Counted from the stretch's first letter, positions 16,490 through 24,787 are shown. The stretch: 64,000 nucleotides of DNA from an uncultured Oscillospiraceae bacterium (GCA_900539165.1 UQAZ01000002.1:69012-133011), one strand, 5' to 3'. Program-made: numbers and translations. The notes: generated by a model not told the origin, from the letters alone.

Positions 16490-17526
16490 TGTATAATGTA
16501 TCGGTTGCACCTCATTTAAGGTCGCAAAACACAACCAAGTCGATTATGGGCGATGTCGCAATCGCACTTATGCCGATAATCGCATTCGGAATTTATCATT
16601 TCGGACTTCCTGCGCTGACCGTTACGGCACTATGCGTAATTTCATCGGTAGTTTTTGAACTGCTGTTTAACTTAATCACCAAGAGGCCGATTACGATTTT
16701 TGACAATTCGGCATTGGTAACAGGACTTATCCTTGCAGTAAACCTGCCTGCCAGCGTTCCGTGGTACATTCCCGTACTCGGAAGCGGATTTGCTATAATC
16801 ATAGTAAAAATGCTTTTCGGCGGATTAGGTCAAAACTTTATGAACCCTGCACTTGCGGCAAGATGCTTCCTGCTTATTTCATTTGCAGGCAAGATGAGCG
16901 ATTTCGCTATGTATAAGGTTTATAGTGCTACCCCGTCCGAACTTTTCAAGGGCGGTAAGATTAAAGACGTACTTACATTGCTTGCAGGAAAAGATTTAGC
17001 CGGTGTTGACGCTGTTGCCGGTGCTACTCCGCTTGCACAGCTTGCTGAGGGAAAAGACCTTGATTTAGCGTCATTGTTCCTCGGAATGCACGGCGGTACA
17101 ATCGGTGAGGTTTCTGCGCTTGCTATATTGGTAGGTGGTGCATACCTTCTCATAAAGAAGGTTATTTCACCGAGAATTCCTTTCACCTACATCATTTCTA
17201 CGGTTGCATTTATCGCAATAATCAGACTTGTAAACGGTGACGGCGTTACCGTATCATATCTTTTGGGCGAGGCTCTTTCGGGCGGTCTGCTTGTCGGTGC
17301 ATTCTTTATGGCAACAGACTATGTAACCAGTCCAATCACTTCTAAGGGACAGATTCTTTACGGAATCATTCTTGGCTTTGTAACCGCTATGTTCAGAGTG
17401 GTAGGTTCTTCAGCCGAGGGCGTTTCATATGCAATCATCATCTGCAACCTCTTAGTTCCTATGATTGAAAAGATTACAGTTCCAAGGCCTTTCGGCTCAG
17501 TCAAGGCGAAGGGAGGAGCAAAATAA
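16489..17526 (+). CDS. rnfD: Rnf complex subunit RnfD
   Basis: Integral membrane subunit carrying covalent FMN. It has 345 residues with about 9-10 hydrophobic helices. The flavinylation region near residue 280 reads MATDYVTSPITSKGQ, with the threonine after DYV the expected FMN-acceptor. The conserved block GGLGQNFMNPALAARCFL is present. Its ATG overlaps the rnfC stop (TAATG). The FMN would be attached by an ApbE flavin transferase, and such a gene lies downstream at 21.5 kb. Confidence 0.95.
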   Translation: MYNVSVAPHLRSQNTTKSIMGDVAIALMPIIAFGIYHFGLPALTVTALCVISSVVFELLFNLITKRPITIFDNSALVTGLILAVNLPASVPWYIPVLGSGFAIIIVKMLFGGLGQNFMNPALAARCFLLISFAGKMSDFAMYKVYSATPSELFKGGKIKDVLTLLAGKDLAGVDAVAGATPLAQLAEGKDLDLASLFLGMHGGTIGEVSALAILVGGAYLLIKKVISPRIPFTYIISTVAFIAIIRLVNGDGVTVSYLLGEALSGGLLVGAFFMATDYVTSPITSKGQILYGIILGFVTAMFRVVGSSAEGVSYAIIICNLLVPMIEKITVPRPFGSVKAKGGAK

Positions 17527-18161
17527 TGGATAAGAAAAAATCAAGCACCCTGCTTAACACGTTGGTTTTGGTTCTAATTTCGGTAGTTGCGGTTGCACTT
17601 CTTGCAATCGTAAATCAGGTTACGGCAGAGCCTATTGCTCAGGCAGAGGTTAATCAAAAGGCAGCAATATACAAAGTTGTATATTCAGACTGCGACAGCT
17701 TTTCGGAGTTTGACAATACAGAAGAAATGATAAACAATTCTGCTGCACTCTTAGAAGAAAACGGACTTAGCACTTGCAAAATCGTTGATGTACTCGGTGC
17801 AAACGACGCTTCGGGCAAAACCGAGGGCTACATCATTGCCGCAAGCTCATCATCGGGATACGGCGGAGATGTAGAAATCGCAGTAGGTATCAAAAACGGC
17901 AAGATTACGGGCTTTTCGTCAATCAAGAACAGCGAGACGGCAGGCTTAGGCTCTAAATGTGCTGACCCTGAATTTACAGAGCAGTTCAAGAACAAAGCCG
18001 CTTCACCGTTGACATTTACAAAAACAGGCGCCACATCCGACACGGAGATTGATGCAATCAGCGGTGCTACAATCACAACAAACGCAGTTACGCAGGCTGT
18101 TAATGCGGCAATCGTTTTCTATCAGGAAAATTTTGCCGATACAGCCAATGTGAATAATTAA
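17526..18161 (+). CDS. rnfG: Rnf complex subunit RnfG
   Basis: Flavoprotein subunit (211 residues) with one N-terminal membrane helix (~10-32) and an FMN-binding domain outside the membrane. The covalent-FMN motif DAISGATITT is intact, the first threonine being the expected acceptor. SGYGGDVEIAVGI is typical of FMN_bind domains. Overlaps the rnfD stop by one base. A paralogue with an eroded motif lies at 22.6 kb. Confidence 0.94.
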   Translation: MDKKKSSTLLNTLVLVLISVVAVALLAIVNQVTAEPIAQAEVNQKAAIYKVVYSDCDSFSEFDNTEEMINNSAALLEENGLSTCKIVDVLGANDASGKTEGYIIAASSSSGYGGDVEIAVGIKNGKITGFSSIKNSETAGLGSKCADPEFTEQFKNKAASPLTFTKTGATSDTEIDAISGATITTNAVTQAVNAAIVFYQENFADTANVNN

Positions 18162-18178
18162 GGAAGGGGGAGATTTTT

Positions 18179-18841
18179 TTGAAAGGTATTTTAGAAAGAC
18201 TTTATAACGGTATCGTAAAAGAGAATCCCACCTTCGTACTTATGCTCGGTATGTGTCCTACTCTTGCGGTTACAACCAGCGCATTAAACGGTTTAGGTAT
18301 GGGTGTTGCCACAATGGCGGTGCTTATTATGTCAAACCTCATCATTTCCTTACTCAGAAAGGTAATCCCTGCCGGAGTAAGAATGCCTGTATACATTGTA
18401 ATTATTGCTTCATTCGTAACAATAGTTGAAATGCTTATGCACGCTTATCTGACTGCTCTTTACAGCAACCTCGGAATTTTCATTCCTCTTATCGTTGTAA
18501 ACTGCATCATCCTCGGCAGAGCTGAGGCTTACGCTTCTAAGAACGGTCCTTTACTTTCTATTTTTGATGGTATCGGAATCGGTATCGGCTTCACAATCGG
18601 TCTTACAAGCATCGGTATTGTAAGAGAGCTTCTCGGAAACGGAAGCATCTTCGGTTTAAGAGTTATGCCTGAATCTTACGAGCCTATCTCAATTTTCATT
18701 CTTGCACCGGGTGCATTCCTTGTTCTTTCACTCCTCTGTGCGTTTATGAACAAAATCACAAAGGGCAAGAAGAAAGAGGCAAAGACAAAGTGCAGCGGCG
18801 ACTGTATGAACTGTCCTCAGGCAGAAAAGGAGGGTAAATAA
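18179..18841 (+). CDS. rnfE: Rnf complex subunit RnfE
   Basis: Integral membrane subunit (220 residues, about six helices) related to RnfA and NqrD. It begins at a TTG codon preceded by GGAAGGGGGAG. Conserved stretches include KENPTFVLMLGMCPTLAVTT and NCIILGRAEAYASKNG. The last ~25 residues add a hydrophilic tail containing CSGDCMNCP (C-x3-C-x2-C), a possible metal or cluster ligand set. Sits between rnfG and rnfA with near-zero spacing. Confidence 0.94.
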   Translation: MKGILERLYNGIVKENPTFVLMLGMCPTLAVTTSALNGLGMGVATMAVLIMSNLIISLLRKVIPAGVRMPVYIVIIASFVTIVEMLMHAYLTALYSNLGIFIPLIVVNCIILGRAEAYASKNGPLLSIFDGIGIGIGFTIGLTSIGIVRELLGNGSIFGLRVMPESYEPISIFILAPGAFLVLSLLCAFMNKITKGKKKEAKTKCSGDCMNCPQAEKEGK

Positions 18842-19419
18842 TGGCAGGAAAATTATTTTTGGTATTGATTACAACTGCTCTTATTAACAACGTTGTACTC
18901 AGTCAGTTCCTCGGAATTTGCCCGTTCCTCGGTGTTTCCAAATCGACAAAGACCGCAGCAGGTATGGGCGGAGCAGTAGTATTCGTTATCACAATTTCAT
19001 CCTTGGTATCAAGCTTGCTTTACAAATTTGTAATTGAAAAGCTACATATTGAATATCTTAAAACTATTGTATTTATAATAGTAATTGCATTTCTTGTTCA
19101 GCTCGTAGAGGTTTTCTTAAAGAAGGCTTCTCCGTCCTTATACAAGAGCTTAGGCGTTTATCTTCCGCTTATCACAACTAACTGTGCGGTTCTCGGTACT
19201 GCACTTACCAATGTTCAGCAGTCAAACGATGTTATCACCAGCGTTGTGACAGGCTTTGGTACGGCAGTAGGATTTACTATCGCAATAGTTATTATGGCAG
19301 GCGTTAGAGAAAAAACAGAAAACAACGATTATCTCGGATGCTTTAAGGGTACTCCCGCAGTGCTTATGACCGCATGCTTGATGTCCATTGCCTTCTATGG
19401 CTTTAACGCATTTGCATAA
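18841..19419 (+). CDS. rnfA: Rnf complex subunit RnfA
   Basis: Integral membrane subunit, 192 residues with six helices. The characteristic N-terminal block NNVVLSQFLGICPFLGVS and later TTNCAVLGTALTN are conserved in RnfA/NqrE. RnfA and RnfE form inverted-topology partners in the membrane core. ATG overlaps the rnfE stop (TAATG). Confidence 0.95.
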   Translation: MAGKLFLVLITTALINNVVLSQFLGICPFLGVSKSTKTAAGMGGAVVFVITISSLVSSLLYKFVIEKLHIEYLKTIVFIIVIAFLVQLVEVFLKKASPSLYKSLGVYLPLITTNCAVLGTALTNVQQSNDVITSVVTGFGTAVGFTIAIVIMAGVREKTENNDYLGCFKGTPAVLMTACLMSIAFYGFNAFA

Positions 19420-19431
19420 GGAGGGCTTGAA

Positions 19432-20229
19432 ATGGATTTTAATGCAGTATTAATCGCTGTTGCTGTAATTGCAGTAATCAGCATAATAATCGGTATAGTT
19501 CTCGGAGTTGCAGAAAAAATCTTTAAGGTAGAGGTTGACGAAAAGGAAATCGCTGTCAGAGATGCACTTCCGGGAAGCAACTGCGGCGGTTGCGGATATG
19601 CAGGTTGTGACGCTATGGCTGCCGCAATCGCAAAGGGTGAAGCACCTGTTTCGGGTTGTCCGGTAGGAGGCAAGCCTGTTGCTGAGAAAATCGCTGCTAT
19701 TATGGGTGCTGAGCTTGGCGAGGTTGAAAGAATGGTCGCTTATGTCAAGTGTGACGGAAGCGGCGACAAGAAAAGCATTGACTACAATTACATCGGAATT
19801 GAAACCTGTGAGGCTGCGGCTCTTATGCCCGGCTCAAGCCCATATTCCTGTAAATACGGCTGCTTAGGCTTCGGTTCTTGTGCTAAGGTTTGTCCGCAAA
19901 ACGCAATCAGAATTATTAACAAAAAAGCTGTTGTTGACGAATCACTTTGTATCGCTTGCGGAAAGTGTGTAAAGGTATGTCCGCATGATTTAATCGAGCT
20001 TGTTCCGGAAAGCGCAACATACAGAGTTCAATGTTCATCACACGTAATGGGCAAGGATGTAAGAGACGCTTGCACGGCAGGATGTATCTCTTGCAAAATC
20101 TGTGAAAAGAACTGCCCTTCCGATGCAGTTCATGTAATTGACTCAATCGCAATGATTGATTACGACAAATGCACGCGATGCGGAATTTGCTTTAACAAGT
20201 GTCCTCGAAAGATTATCAAAAGATATTGA
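19432..20229 (+). CDS. rnfB: Rnf complex subunit RnfB
   Basis: Iron-sulfur subunit that accepts electrons from ferredoxin. It has 265 residues: an N-terminal membrane helix (~5-25), then the 4Fe-4S domain motif CGGCGYAGCDAMA with a later GCPVGG, then ferredoxin-like cysteine clusters (CAKVCPQN, CIACGKCVKVCP, CISCKICEKNCP, CTRCGICFNKCP). Final gene of the Rnf operon; no strong terminator follows before the next promoter at 20272. Confidence 0.95.
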   Translation: MDFNAVLIAVAVIAVISIIIGIVLGVAEKIFKVEVDEKEIAVRDALPGSNCGGCGYAGCDAMAAAIAKGEAPVSGCPVGGKPVAEKIAAIMGAELGEVERMVAYVKCDGSGDKKSIDYNYIGIETCEAAALMPGSSPYSCKYGCLGFGSCAKVCPQNAIRIINKKAVVDESLCIACGKCVKVCPHDLIELVPESATYRVQCSSHVMGKDVRDACTAGCISCKICEKNCPSDAVHVIDSIAMIDYDKCTRCGICFNKCPRKIIKRY

Positions 20230-20271
20230 TTAAAAATTGATTAAAATCACAAAAAAATCTTTGATAATATA

Positions 20272-20303
20272 TTGACAAACTCGATGTTTTATCTTAATAT
20301 AAT
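20272..20303 (+). promoter_or_regulatory. promoter of the duplicated-domain lipoprotein gene
   Basis: TTGACA at 20272-20277. A -10 is either TAATAT at 20295 (17-bp spacer) or TATAAT at 20298 (20-bp spacer). This gives a 5' leader of about 130 bases before the start at 20444. Confidence 0.6.
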
Positions 20304-20307
20304 GTAT

Positions 20308-20433
20308 GGCGTTGAGCCACATTAGTCCAAACGGGCTAAATTATTTACGAAGCTATGCGAGAGGTCATTTGTAACTTACAGGTGACTGCCTCGTTTGCTT
20401 AAAAGTCATAAACATTTTATAAATGTAAAGGAG
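20308..20433 (+). promoter_or_regulatory. structured 5' leader, possible cis-regulatory RNA
   Basis: Four consecutive potential hairpins lie between promoter and start codon: TGGC-GTTGA-GCCA; TTAGTCC-AAAC-GGGCTAA; a longer arm CGAG-A-GGTCA / TGACT-GC-CTCG enclosing TGTAACTTACA; and ACATTT-TAT-AAATGT directly before the AAAGGAGAGG ribosome site. I do not match it to a riboswitch class I know. Confidence 0.4.
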
Positions 20434-20443
20434 AGGAACTTTT

Positions 20444-21433
20444 ATGACTAAAATGAAAAAGGTTCTCGCTCTCGGTCTTGCAGGTGTTTTGGCATTAGGC
20501 TTTGCCGCTTGCTCAAACAGCGCATCCGACGACAAGAACACAGACACTAAGTCAGGCACTGCTAAGACAGGTTTGGCAATCATTTCTCAAATTAAGGATG
20601 ACGAATATAACAAGTCGGCTACCGCGCTTGAGATTGACTCAGTTGCTGCTGCTGTATTAGTTGACGCTGACGGAAAAATCATCGATGTTAAAATCGACGA
20701 GGCTCAGACAAAGCCTGACCTTACTAAGGACAACGGCGATGTAGCTGACCTCAGAACAAAGCTTGCTAAAAAAGAGGATTATGCTATGAAGGCTGCTTCC
20801 CCTATCGGCAAGGAATGGTACGAGCAGGCTGCTGCATTTGAAGCTTGGTGTAAGGGCAAGACCGCTGACGAGGTTAAGGCAGGCGTAGACGAAACAGGCT
20901 ACCCAACAGACGCAGACCTCAAGGCAGGTTGCACAATTTACTCAGGCGGATTTACCGCAGTAGTTGCTAAGGCTATCGCTAACGCAACAGAGTGTGGCGC
21001 TTCTGCTACCGACACTCTCAACCTTTCTCTTACTACTCAGAAGTACTATGAGAGCAACGAGACAAACCTTCAGTACGATACAGACTATGCTGCTGTAACA
21101 CTCAACGCTGACGGCAAGGTTACTTCTTGCATCATCGATGCTTCTCAGGCTAAATGCTCAATCGCTAACGGTGAGTTCACTGTTGAAAAGGGCGAGTACA
21201 AGTCAAAGAAGGAACTCAAGGAAGAGTACGGTATGAAGGGTGCTTCTCCAATCGGCAAGGAATGGTACGAGCAGGCTGCTGCATTTGAAAACTGGTGCAA
21301 GGGCAAGACTGCTGACGAAATCAAGGCTTGCTACGGTGACGATATGGCTCCGTCTGACGCAGACCTCAAGGCAGGCTGCACAATTACAATCAGCGGTATC
21401 GCAGAAAACACTGCAAAGGCTGCTACAAAGTAA
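20444..21433 (+). CDS. secreted lipoprotein with internal duplication, Rnf-linked
   Basis: Lipoprotein of 329 residues: signal peptide with lipobox LGFAACSN, Cys23 lipidated. An acidic Ser/Asp linker is followed by two homologous repeats of about 150 residues. The repeats share ASPIGKEWYEQAAAFE-WCKGKTADE and DADLKAGCTI; the DNA in this part is nearly identical between copies (20790-20871 and 21237-21318). Strand patterns like AAVLVDADGKIIDVKID resemble FMN-bind folds, but no D-x-x-S/T-G-A-T flavinylation motif is present. It sits between the Rnf operon and apbE and probably belongs to extracytoplasmic flavin/redox biology. Function unknown. Confidence 0.82.
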   Translation: MTKMKKVLALGLAGVLALGFAACSNSASDDKNTDTKSGTAKTGLAIISQIKDDEYNKSATALEIDSVAAAVLVDADGKIIDVKIDEAQTKPDLTKDNGDVADLRTKLAKKEDYAMKAASPIGKEWYEQAAAFEAWCKGKTADEVKAGVDETGYPTDADLKAGCTIYSGGFTAVVAKAIANATECGASATDTLNLSLTTQKYYESNETNLQYDTDYAAVTLNADGKVTSCIIDASQAKCSIANGEFTVEKGEYKSKKELKEEYGMKGASPIGKEWYEQAAAFENWCKGKTADEIKACYGDDMAPSDADLKAGCTITISGIAENTAKAATK

Positions 21434-21448
21434 TTTAACTATAACATA

Positions 21449-21482
21449 AAAGAAGGTGTCGCAAGACATCTTCTTTTTTATT
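21449..21482 (+). terminator. terminator after the duplicated-domain lipoprotein gene
   Basis: Stem AAGAAGGTGTC / GACATCTTCTT with a GCAA tetraloop and a following T-run. Confidence 0.88.
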
Positions 21483-21505
21483 ATATAATAGGTATTAATT
21501 ATATA

Positions 21506-21534
21506 TTGATAAAATGAGACAAATCTGTTATAAT
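21506..21534 (+). promoter_or_regulatory. apbE promoter, positioned for a leaderless transcript
   Basis: TTGATA (21506-21511), 17-bp spacer, TATAAT (21529-21534), then only six bases before the ATG at 21541. The transcription start would coincide with the start codon, and no ribosome site is visible. Confidence 0.7.
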
Positions 21535-21540
21535 TTCATT

Positions 21541-22599
21541 ATGAAAAAAATTATATCAATTTTAACGGTTATTGCTTTAATGATTTGTGCTTCTTCCTGC
21601 ACAAAAATGGGTAATAATACTAAAGCGGAGAAGTACACGTCGTCTTTTGTCGACCTGTTTGATACTGCCTCTACCATTGTTGCTTACGATGAAAGCCAAG
21701 AAAAGTACAACGAGCATTACGAGCAGTTTTACAACGAACTCAAAAGGTACGACAATCTTTACGATATTTACAATCATTACGACGGAATTACTAATCTGTA
21801 TGATGTAAATAAAAGGGCGGCTGACTCCCCTGTTAAGGTAAGCAGCGAGATAATCAACCTGCTTGAATACGGTAAAAAGGCATACGAAATCACAAACGGC
21901 AAAACAAACATTTGCTTTGGCTCTGTGCTGAAGCTTTGGCACGCCGAACGGGAATGGGCAAAGGAAAATCCCGACGAGGCAAAATTACCTGACGCCGAAA
22001 TGTTAAAGAGTGCAAGCGAGCATACGAGCATAGATGATTTAATCATCGACAAGCAAGCATCGACAGTCTATTTCAACGACAAGGATATGCAGCTGGATGT
22101 GGGTGCTATCGCAAAAGGATATGCAGTCAGCAAAGTTGCAGAATATGCACAAAATAATTTATGGTCATCTGCGGCAATCAGCATAGGAGGCAATGTTGCC
22201 ACCTTCGGCTACAAGGGAAACGACGGCTCTACGCTGTGGAAAATCGGAATTGAAAATCCCAACGCAGAGGCTACGGATTATCTGTTGACTGTGCAAATAA
22301 CAGGACTTTCTGTTGTGACAAGCGGTAATTACCAGCGATATTACACGGTTGACAAAAAGAAATACTGCCACATAATAAACCCCGACACCCTTATGCCTGC
22401 GGAATATATGACGAGCGTATCGGTTATATGCGACGATTCGGCACTTGGCGACGCACTTTCAACAGGGCTGTTCAATATGAGCATTGAGGACGGCAAAAGT
22501 TTTGTTGAATCAATGCAAGGCGTTGAGGCAGTATGGGTAGACAAGGATTATAACAAAACCTATTCAAGCGGTTTTGAAAAATATATAAGTGAACAATAG
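21541..22599 (+). CDS. apbE: FAD:protein FMN transferase ApbE (lipoprotein)
   Basis: Transfers FMN from FAD to Ser/Thr of extracytoplasmic flavoproteins; RnfG and RnfD are the obvious clients here. About 352 residues from the ATG at 21541. The signal peptide ends in lipobox ICASSC. Family motifs: LGVG-like DVGAIAKGYAVSKVAEY, AAISIGGNVATFG, TSGNYQRYY, HIINPDTLMPAEYMTSVSVI and DDSALGDALSTGLF. A longer reading from 21514 lies inside the promoter, so the later ATG, which begins the signal peptide MKKIIS, is chosen. Confidence 0.93.
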   Translation: MKKIISILTVIALMICASSCTKMGNNTKAEKYTSSFVDLFDTASTIVAYDESQEKYNEHYEQFYNELKRYDNLYDIYNHYDGITNLYDVNKRAADSPVKVSSEIINLLEYGKKAYEITNGKTNICFGSVLKLWHAEREWAKENPDEAKLPDAEMLKSASEHTSIDDLIIDKQASTVYFNDKDMQLDVGAIAKGYAVSKVAEYAQNNLWSSAAISIGGNVATFGYKGNDGSTLWKIGIENPNAEATDYLLTVQITGLSVVTSGNYQRYYTVDKKKYCHIINPDTLMPAEYMTSVSVICDDSALGDALSTGLFNMSIEDGKSFVESMQGVEAVWVDKDYNKTYSSGFEKYISEQ

Positions 22600-22609
22600 G
22601 AGTAAAAAA

Positions 22610-23182
22610 ATGAACAATAAAGCACATTTTAATCCAAAATCAAAGAAGCAACTTATTACATTCGTTATTATGGCTGTGGTAAGCATTGCGCTTGTATTCG
22701 CATCATCAATGCTTGCAAAGTCAATTAACGAAAAAAACAAGCAGTCGGTAGCATTAAACGATTTCGTTGTAAGCGACACAACACCGCTTACACTTGAGGA
22801 CAACGACTTTAATGTAACGGCAGTTGAGTCTGCTCTTGATGCAAGCGGCAGCGTTATCGGTTATGTAATCACAACCGCTACAATCGGATACAATGCAGAA
22901 GTTCCGATAGAAACCGCAACAACATTGACCAAGGACGGCAAGTATGTTGTAGGTATCGACATTCTCAAACAAAAGGAGACCGAATACCTCGGTGTAAGAA
23001 TTCAGCAAGACGCTTTCAAAAATCAGTTTGCAGGCAGAAAGCTTCCTCTTTCAAGCTCAAACACTATTGAAAAAGGCTCAAAGGTTGACATAATCGCAAA
23101 GAGTACAATTTCCTCAGACGCTGTTATTCAGGCAGTAAACGATGCGAGCGAATATGCACGCACCTATTTGGTAAAGGACTAA
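22610..23182 (+). CDS. RnfG-like FMN-binding domain protein with eroded flavinylation motif
   Basis: 190 residues with one N-terminal membrane helix (~14-36) followed by an FMN-bind-type domain. Alignment by eye with RnfG: DAISGATITTNAVTQAVNAA there corresponds to DIIAKSTISSDAVIQAVNDA here. The acceptor threonine is kept but the S-G-A part is lost. Start at 22610 follows AGGAG; the apbE gene ends ten bases before. Likely an extracytoplasmic electron carrier or a non-flavinylated partner of the Rnf/ApbE block. Confidence 0.8.
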   Translation: MNNKAHFNPKSKKQLITFVIMAVVSIALVFASSMLAKSINEKNKQSVALNDFVVSDTTPLTLEDNDFNVTAVESALDASGSVIGYVITTATIGYNAEVPIETATTLTKDGKYVVGIDILKQKETEYLGVRIQQDAFKNQFAGRKLPLSSSNTIEKGSKVDIIAKSTISSDAVIQAVNDASEYARTYLVKD

Positions 23183-23183
23183 T

Positions 23184-23552
23184 ATGAAAAAGGCTGATTT
23201 AATCATTATCGTCTCGGTTGCCGTAATAGTAGGTGTGCTGTCATTCTTTCTTTACTATGTAAACTCGGGCAGCGGAAACACCGTTACGGTAGAAAAAGAC
23301 GGAGAGATTATTCAAACGCTCAGCTTAGACGAGGATTTTGAAAAGCAATATGATTTCGACGGAGAGACAAACACCCTGATTATCAAAGACGGCAAAGCAA
23401 TGGTGACAGAGGCTAACTGCCCCGACGGAATTTGTGCAAATCACAAGCCGATAAGCAGAGCAGGAGAGTCAATAATTTGTCTGCCGCACAAGCTGGTAAT
23501 AACCGTCAGCAACGACAAAACAGAGGATAATGAAATTGATGCCGTGGCGTAA
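23184..23552 (+). CDS. NusG domain II-containing membrane-anchored protein
   Basis: 122 residues: one N-terminal membrane helix (~5-25), then a small beta-domain outside the membrane with the signature CPDGICANHKPISRAGESIICLPHKLVI typical of stand-alone NusG-II proteins. Such genes often neighbour ApbE, FMN-binding and Gx transporter genes in Clostridia. The conserved cysteines could bind metal or form a disulfide. One base separates it from the preceding gene. Confidence 0.85.
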   Translation: MKKADLIIIVSVAVIVGVLSFFLYYVNSGSGNTVTVEKDGEIIQTLSLDEDFEKQYDFDGETNTLIIKDGKAMVTEANCPDGICANHKPISRAGESIICLPHKLVITVSNDKTEDNEIDAVA

Positions 23553-23557
23553 TTAAT

Positions 23558-24079
23558 ATGAATAAGAATAAAGCAAAAAATGTTGCATTCTACGGAGTAA
23601 TGATTGCGCTTGCGTTCATTTTCAGCTATCTTGAAAGTTTCATTCCGATTAATGCGATTATTCCGATACCGGGTGTCAAGCTCGGCTTTGCAAACATCGT
23701 TGTACTGTTTGCGCTATACACGCTTAAAATCCAAGATGCAATCATTATTGCAATAATAAGAGTATTTCTCTCGGGGCTTCTGTTTGGAAATCCGATGACA
23801 ATAGCATACAGTCTTTGCGGTTGTACGCTCAGCCTTACGGTAATGTATTTTGCAAAGAAAACAAAGCTTTCTATCATCGGCGTGAGTATGCTGGGCGGTA
23901 TATTTCACAACATAGGTCAGCTTATTATGGCTGTTATTTTAACGCACACATCAAGAATTGCTTATTACCTACCCGTACTGCTTATATCGGGAACGGTAAC
24001 CGGTCTTTTGATGGGATTTGCGGCAAAGATGGCAATTGATAGAATAAACAAAATCGAAAAAAAGAACAAGAAAAAATAA
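23558..24079 (+). CDS. Gx transporter family membrane protein
   Basis: 173 residues, about five hydrophobic helices, basic C-terminal tail. PIPGVKLGFANIVVLFAL and the block FLSGLLFGNPMTIAYSLCG match the Gx transporter / heptaprenyl diphosphate synthase component I-like family, ECF-S-like small membrane proteins. Its position after apbE and FMN-binding genes suggests a flavin- or quinone-related substrate, unproven. Followed by a strong terminator. Confidence 0.8.
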   Translation: MNKNKAKNVAFYGVMIALAFIFSYLESFIPINAIIPIPGVKLGFANIVVLFALYTLKIQDAIIIAIIRVFLSGLLFGNPMTIAYSLCGCTLSLTVMYFAKKTKLSIIGVSMLGGIFHNIGQLIMAVILTHTSRIAYYLPVLLISGTVTGLLMGFAAKMAIDRINKIEKKNKKK

Positions 24080-24112
24080 ACTGCTTGAATTAAATCAAGC
24101 AGTTTTTTCATT
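24078..24112 (+). terminator. bidirectional terminator between Gx transporter and HAD phosphatase genes
   Basis: 10-bp perfect stem AACTGCTTGA / TCAAGCAGTT, six-base loop, TTTT on the plus strand and a T-run on the minus strand. It lies between convergent genes. Confidence 0.9.
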
Positions 24113-24133
24113 TACAAAAATCTTAAATTCAAA

Positions 24134-24787
24134 TTAAAATAGCTTTGATATGTATTTCGGCTCATCAATGATAACAGAGGGATGTTCTGCAAAGAGTGTT
24201 TCAAAGCTTCTAAAGCCCCACGAGCAACCCACAGCCTCTATTCCCGCATTTTTAGCGGTACGCATATCAACCTCGCTGTCGCCGAAAAAGATAGCTTCGC
24301 TTGGCTTACAGCCGACCTTTTTAAGAGCATTGAACGTGCTAGTCGGGTCGGGCTTTGTAGGAACGCCGTCAATGCATCCGATAATGCAATCAAAGAAGTC
24401 CTTGCCGAAAATATGCTCCACCATTCCAACGGCGGCAACATTCGGCTTATTTGTAACCACGCAAAGCTTAACTCCCATTTCTTTAAGAATTGTGAGTTGC
24501 TCTTTAATGCCGTCATAAGCGTGAGCGTGGTCAAGCTTAATGCTGTCGTAAAGAGGCTTAAACTCTTCATATCTTGCATTAAGAGTATCCTCGTCAAGAG
24601 AATTACCAAACGCACGCTCAACAAGCTTTTTTGCTCCGTTTCCGACAAAATTAAGATAATCCTCTTTTGTCCAATGAGCGTCAAAACTATATTTTTTAAT
24701 AAGAATTTCGCAAGCGCCCGCAAGGTCATCAATGGTATTTACAAGCGTACCGTCCAAATCAAAAACCGCACATTTAATCTTACTCAT
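24134..24787 (-). CDS. HAD-family phosphatase (phosphoglycolate phosphatase-like)
   Basis: 217 residues from the ATG at 24787, which overlaps the potD stop (ATGAGTAA). HAD motif I FDLDGTLVNT at the N-terminus, motif II CVVTNKPN and motif IV GDSEVDMRTAKNAG are intact, with a helical cap between motifs I and II. Phosphoglycolate, pyrophosphate or nucleotide phosphates are possible substrates. Co-transcribed at the end of the polyamine transporter operon. Confidence 0.85.
   Translation of the reverse strand: MSKIKCAVFDLDGTLVNTIDDLAGACEILIKKYSFDAHWTKEDYLNFVGNGAKKLVERAFGNSLDEDTLNARYEEFKPLYDSIKLDHAHAYDGIKEQLTILKEMGVKLCVVTNKPNVAAVGMVEHIFGKDFFDCIIGCIDGVPTKPDPTSTFNALKKVGCKPSEAIFFGDSEVDMRTAKNAGIEAVGCSWGFRSFETLFAEHPSVIIDEPKYISKLF

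Noticed and set aside
20300..20440. FMN riboswitch before the flavin-related gene block
   Set aside because: The conserved RFN core sequences (for example GGGGCAGGGTGAAAT-type and GGATGGGAGA-type elements) are absent.
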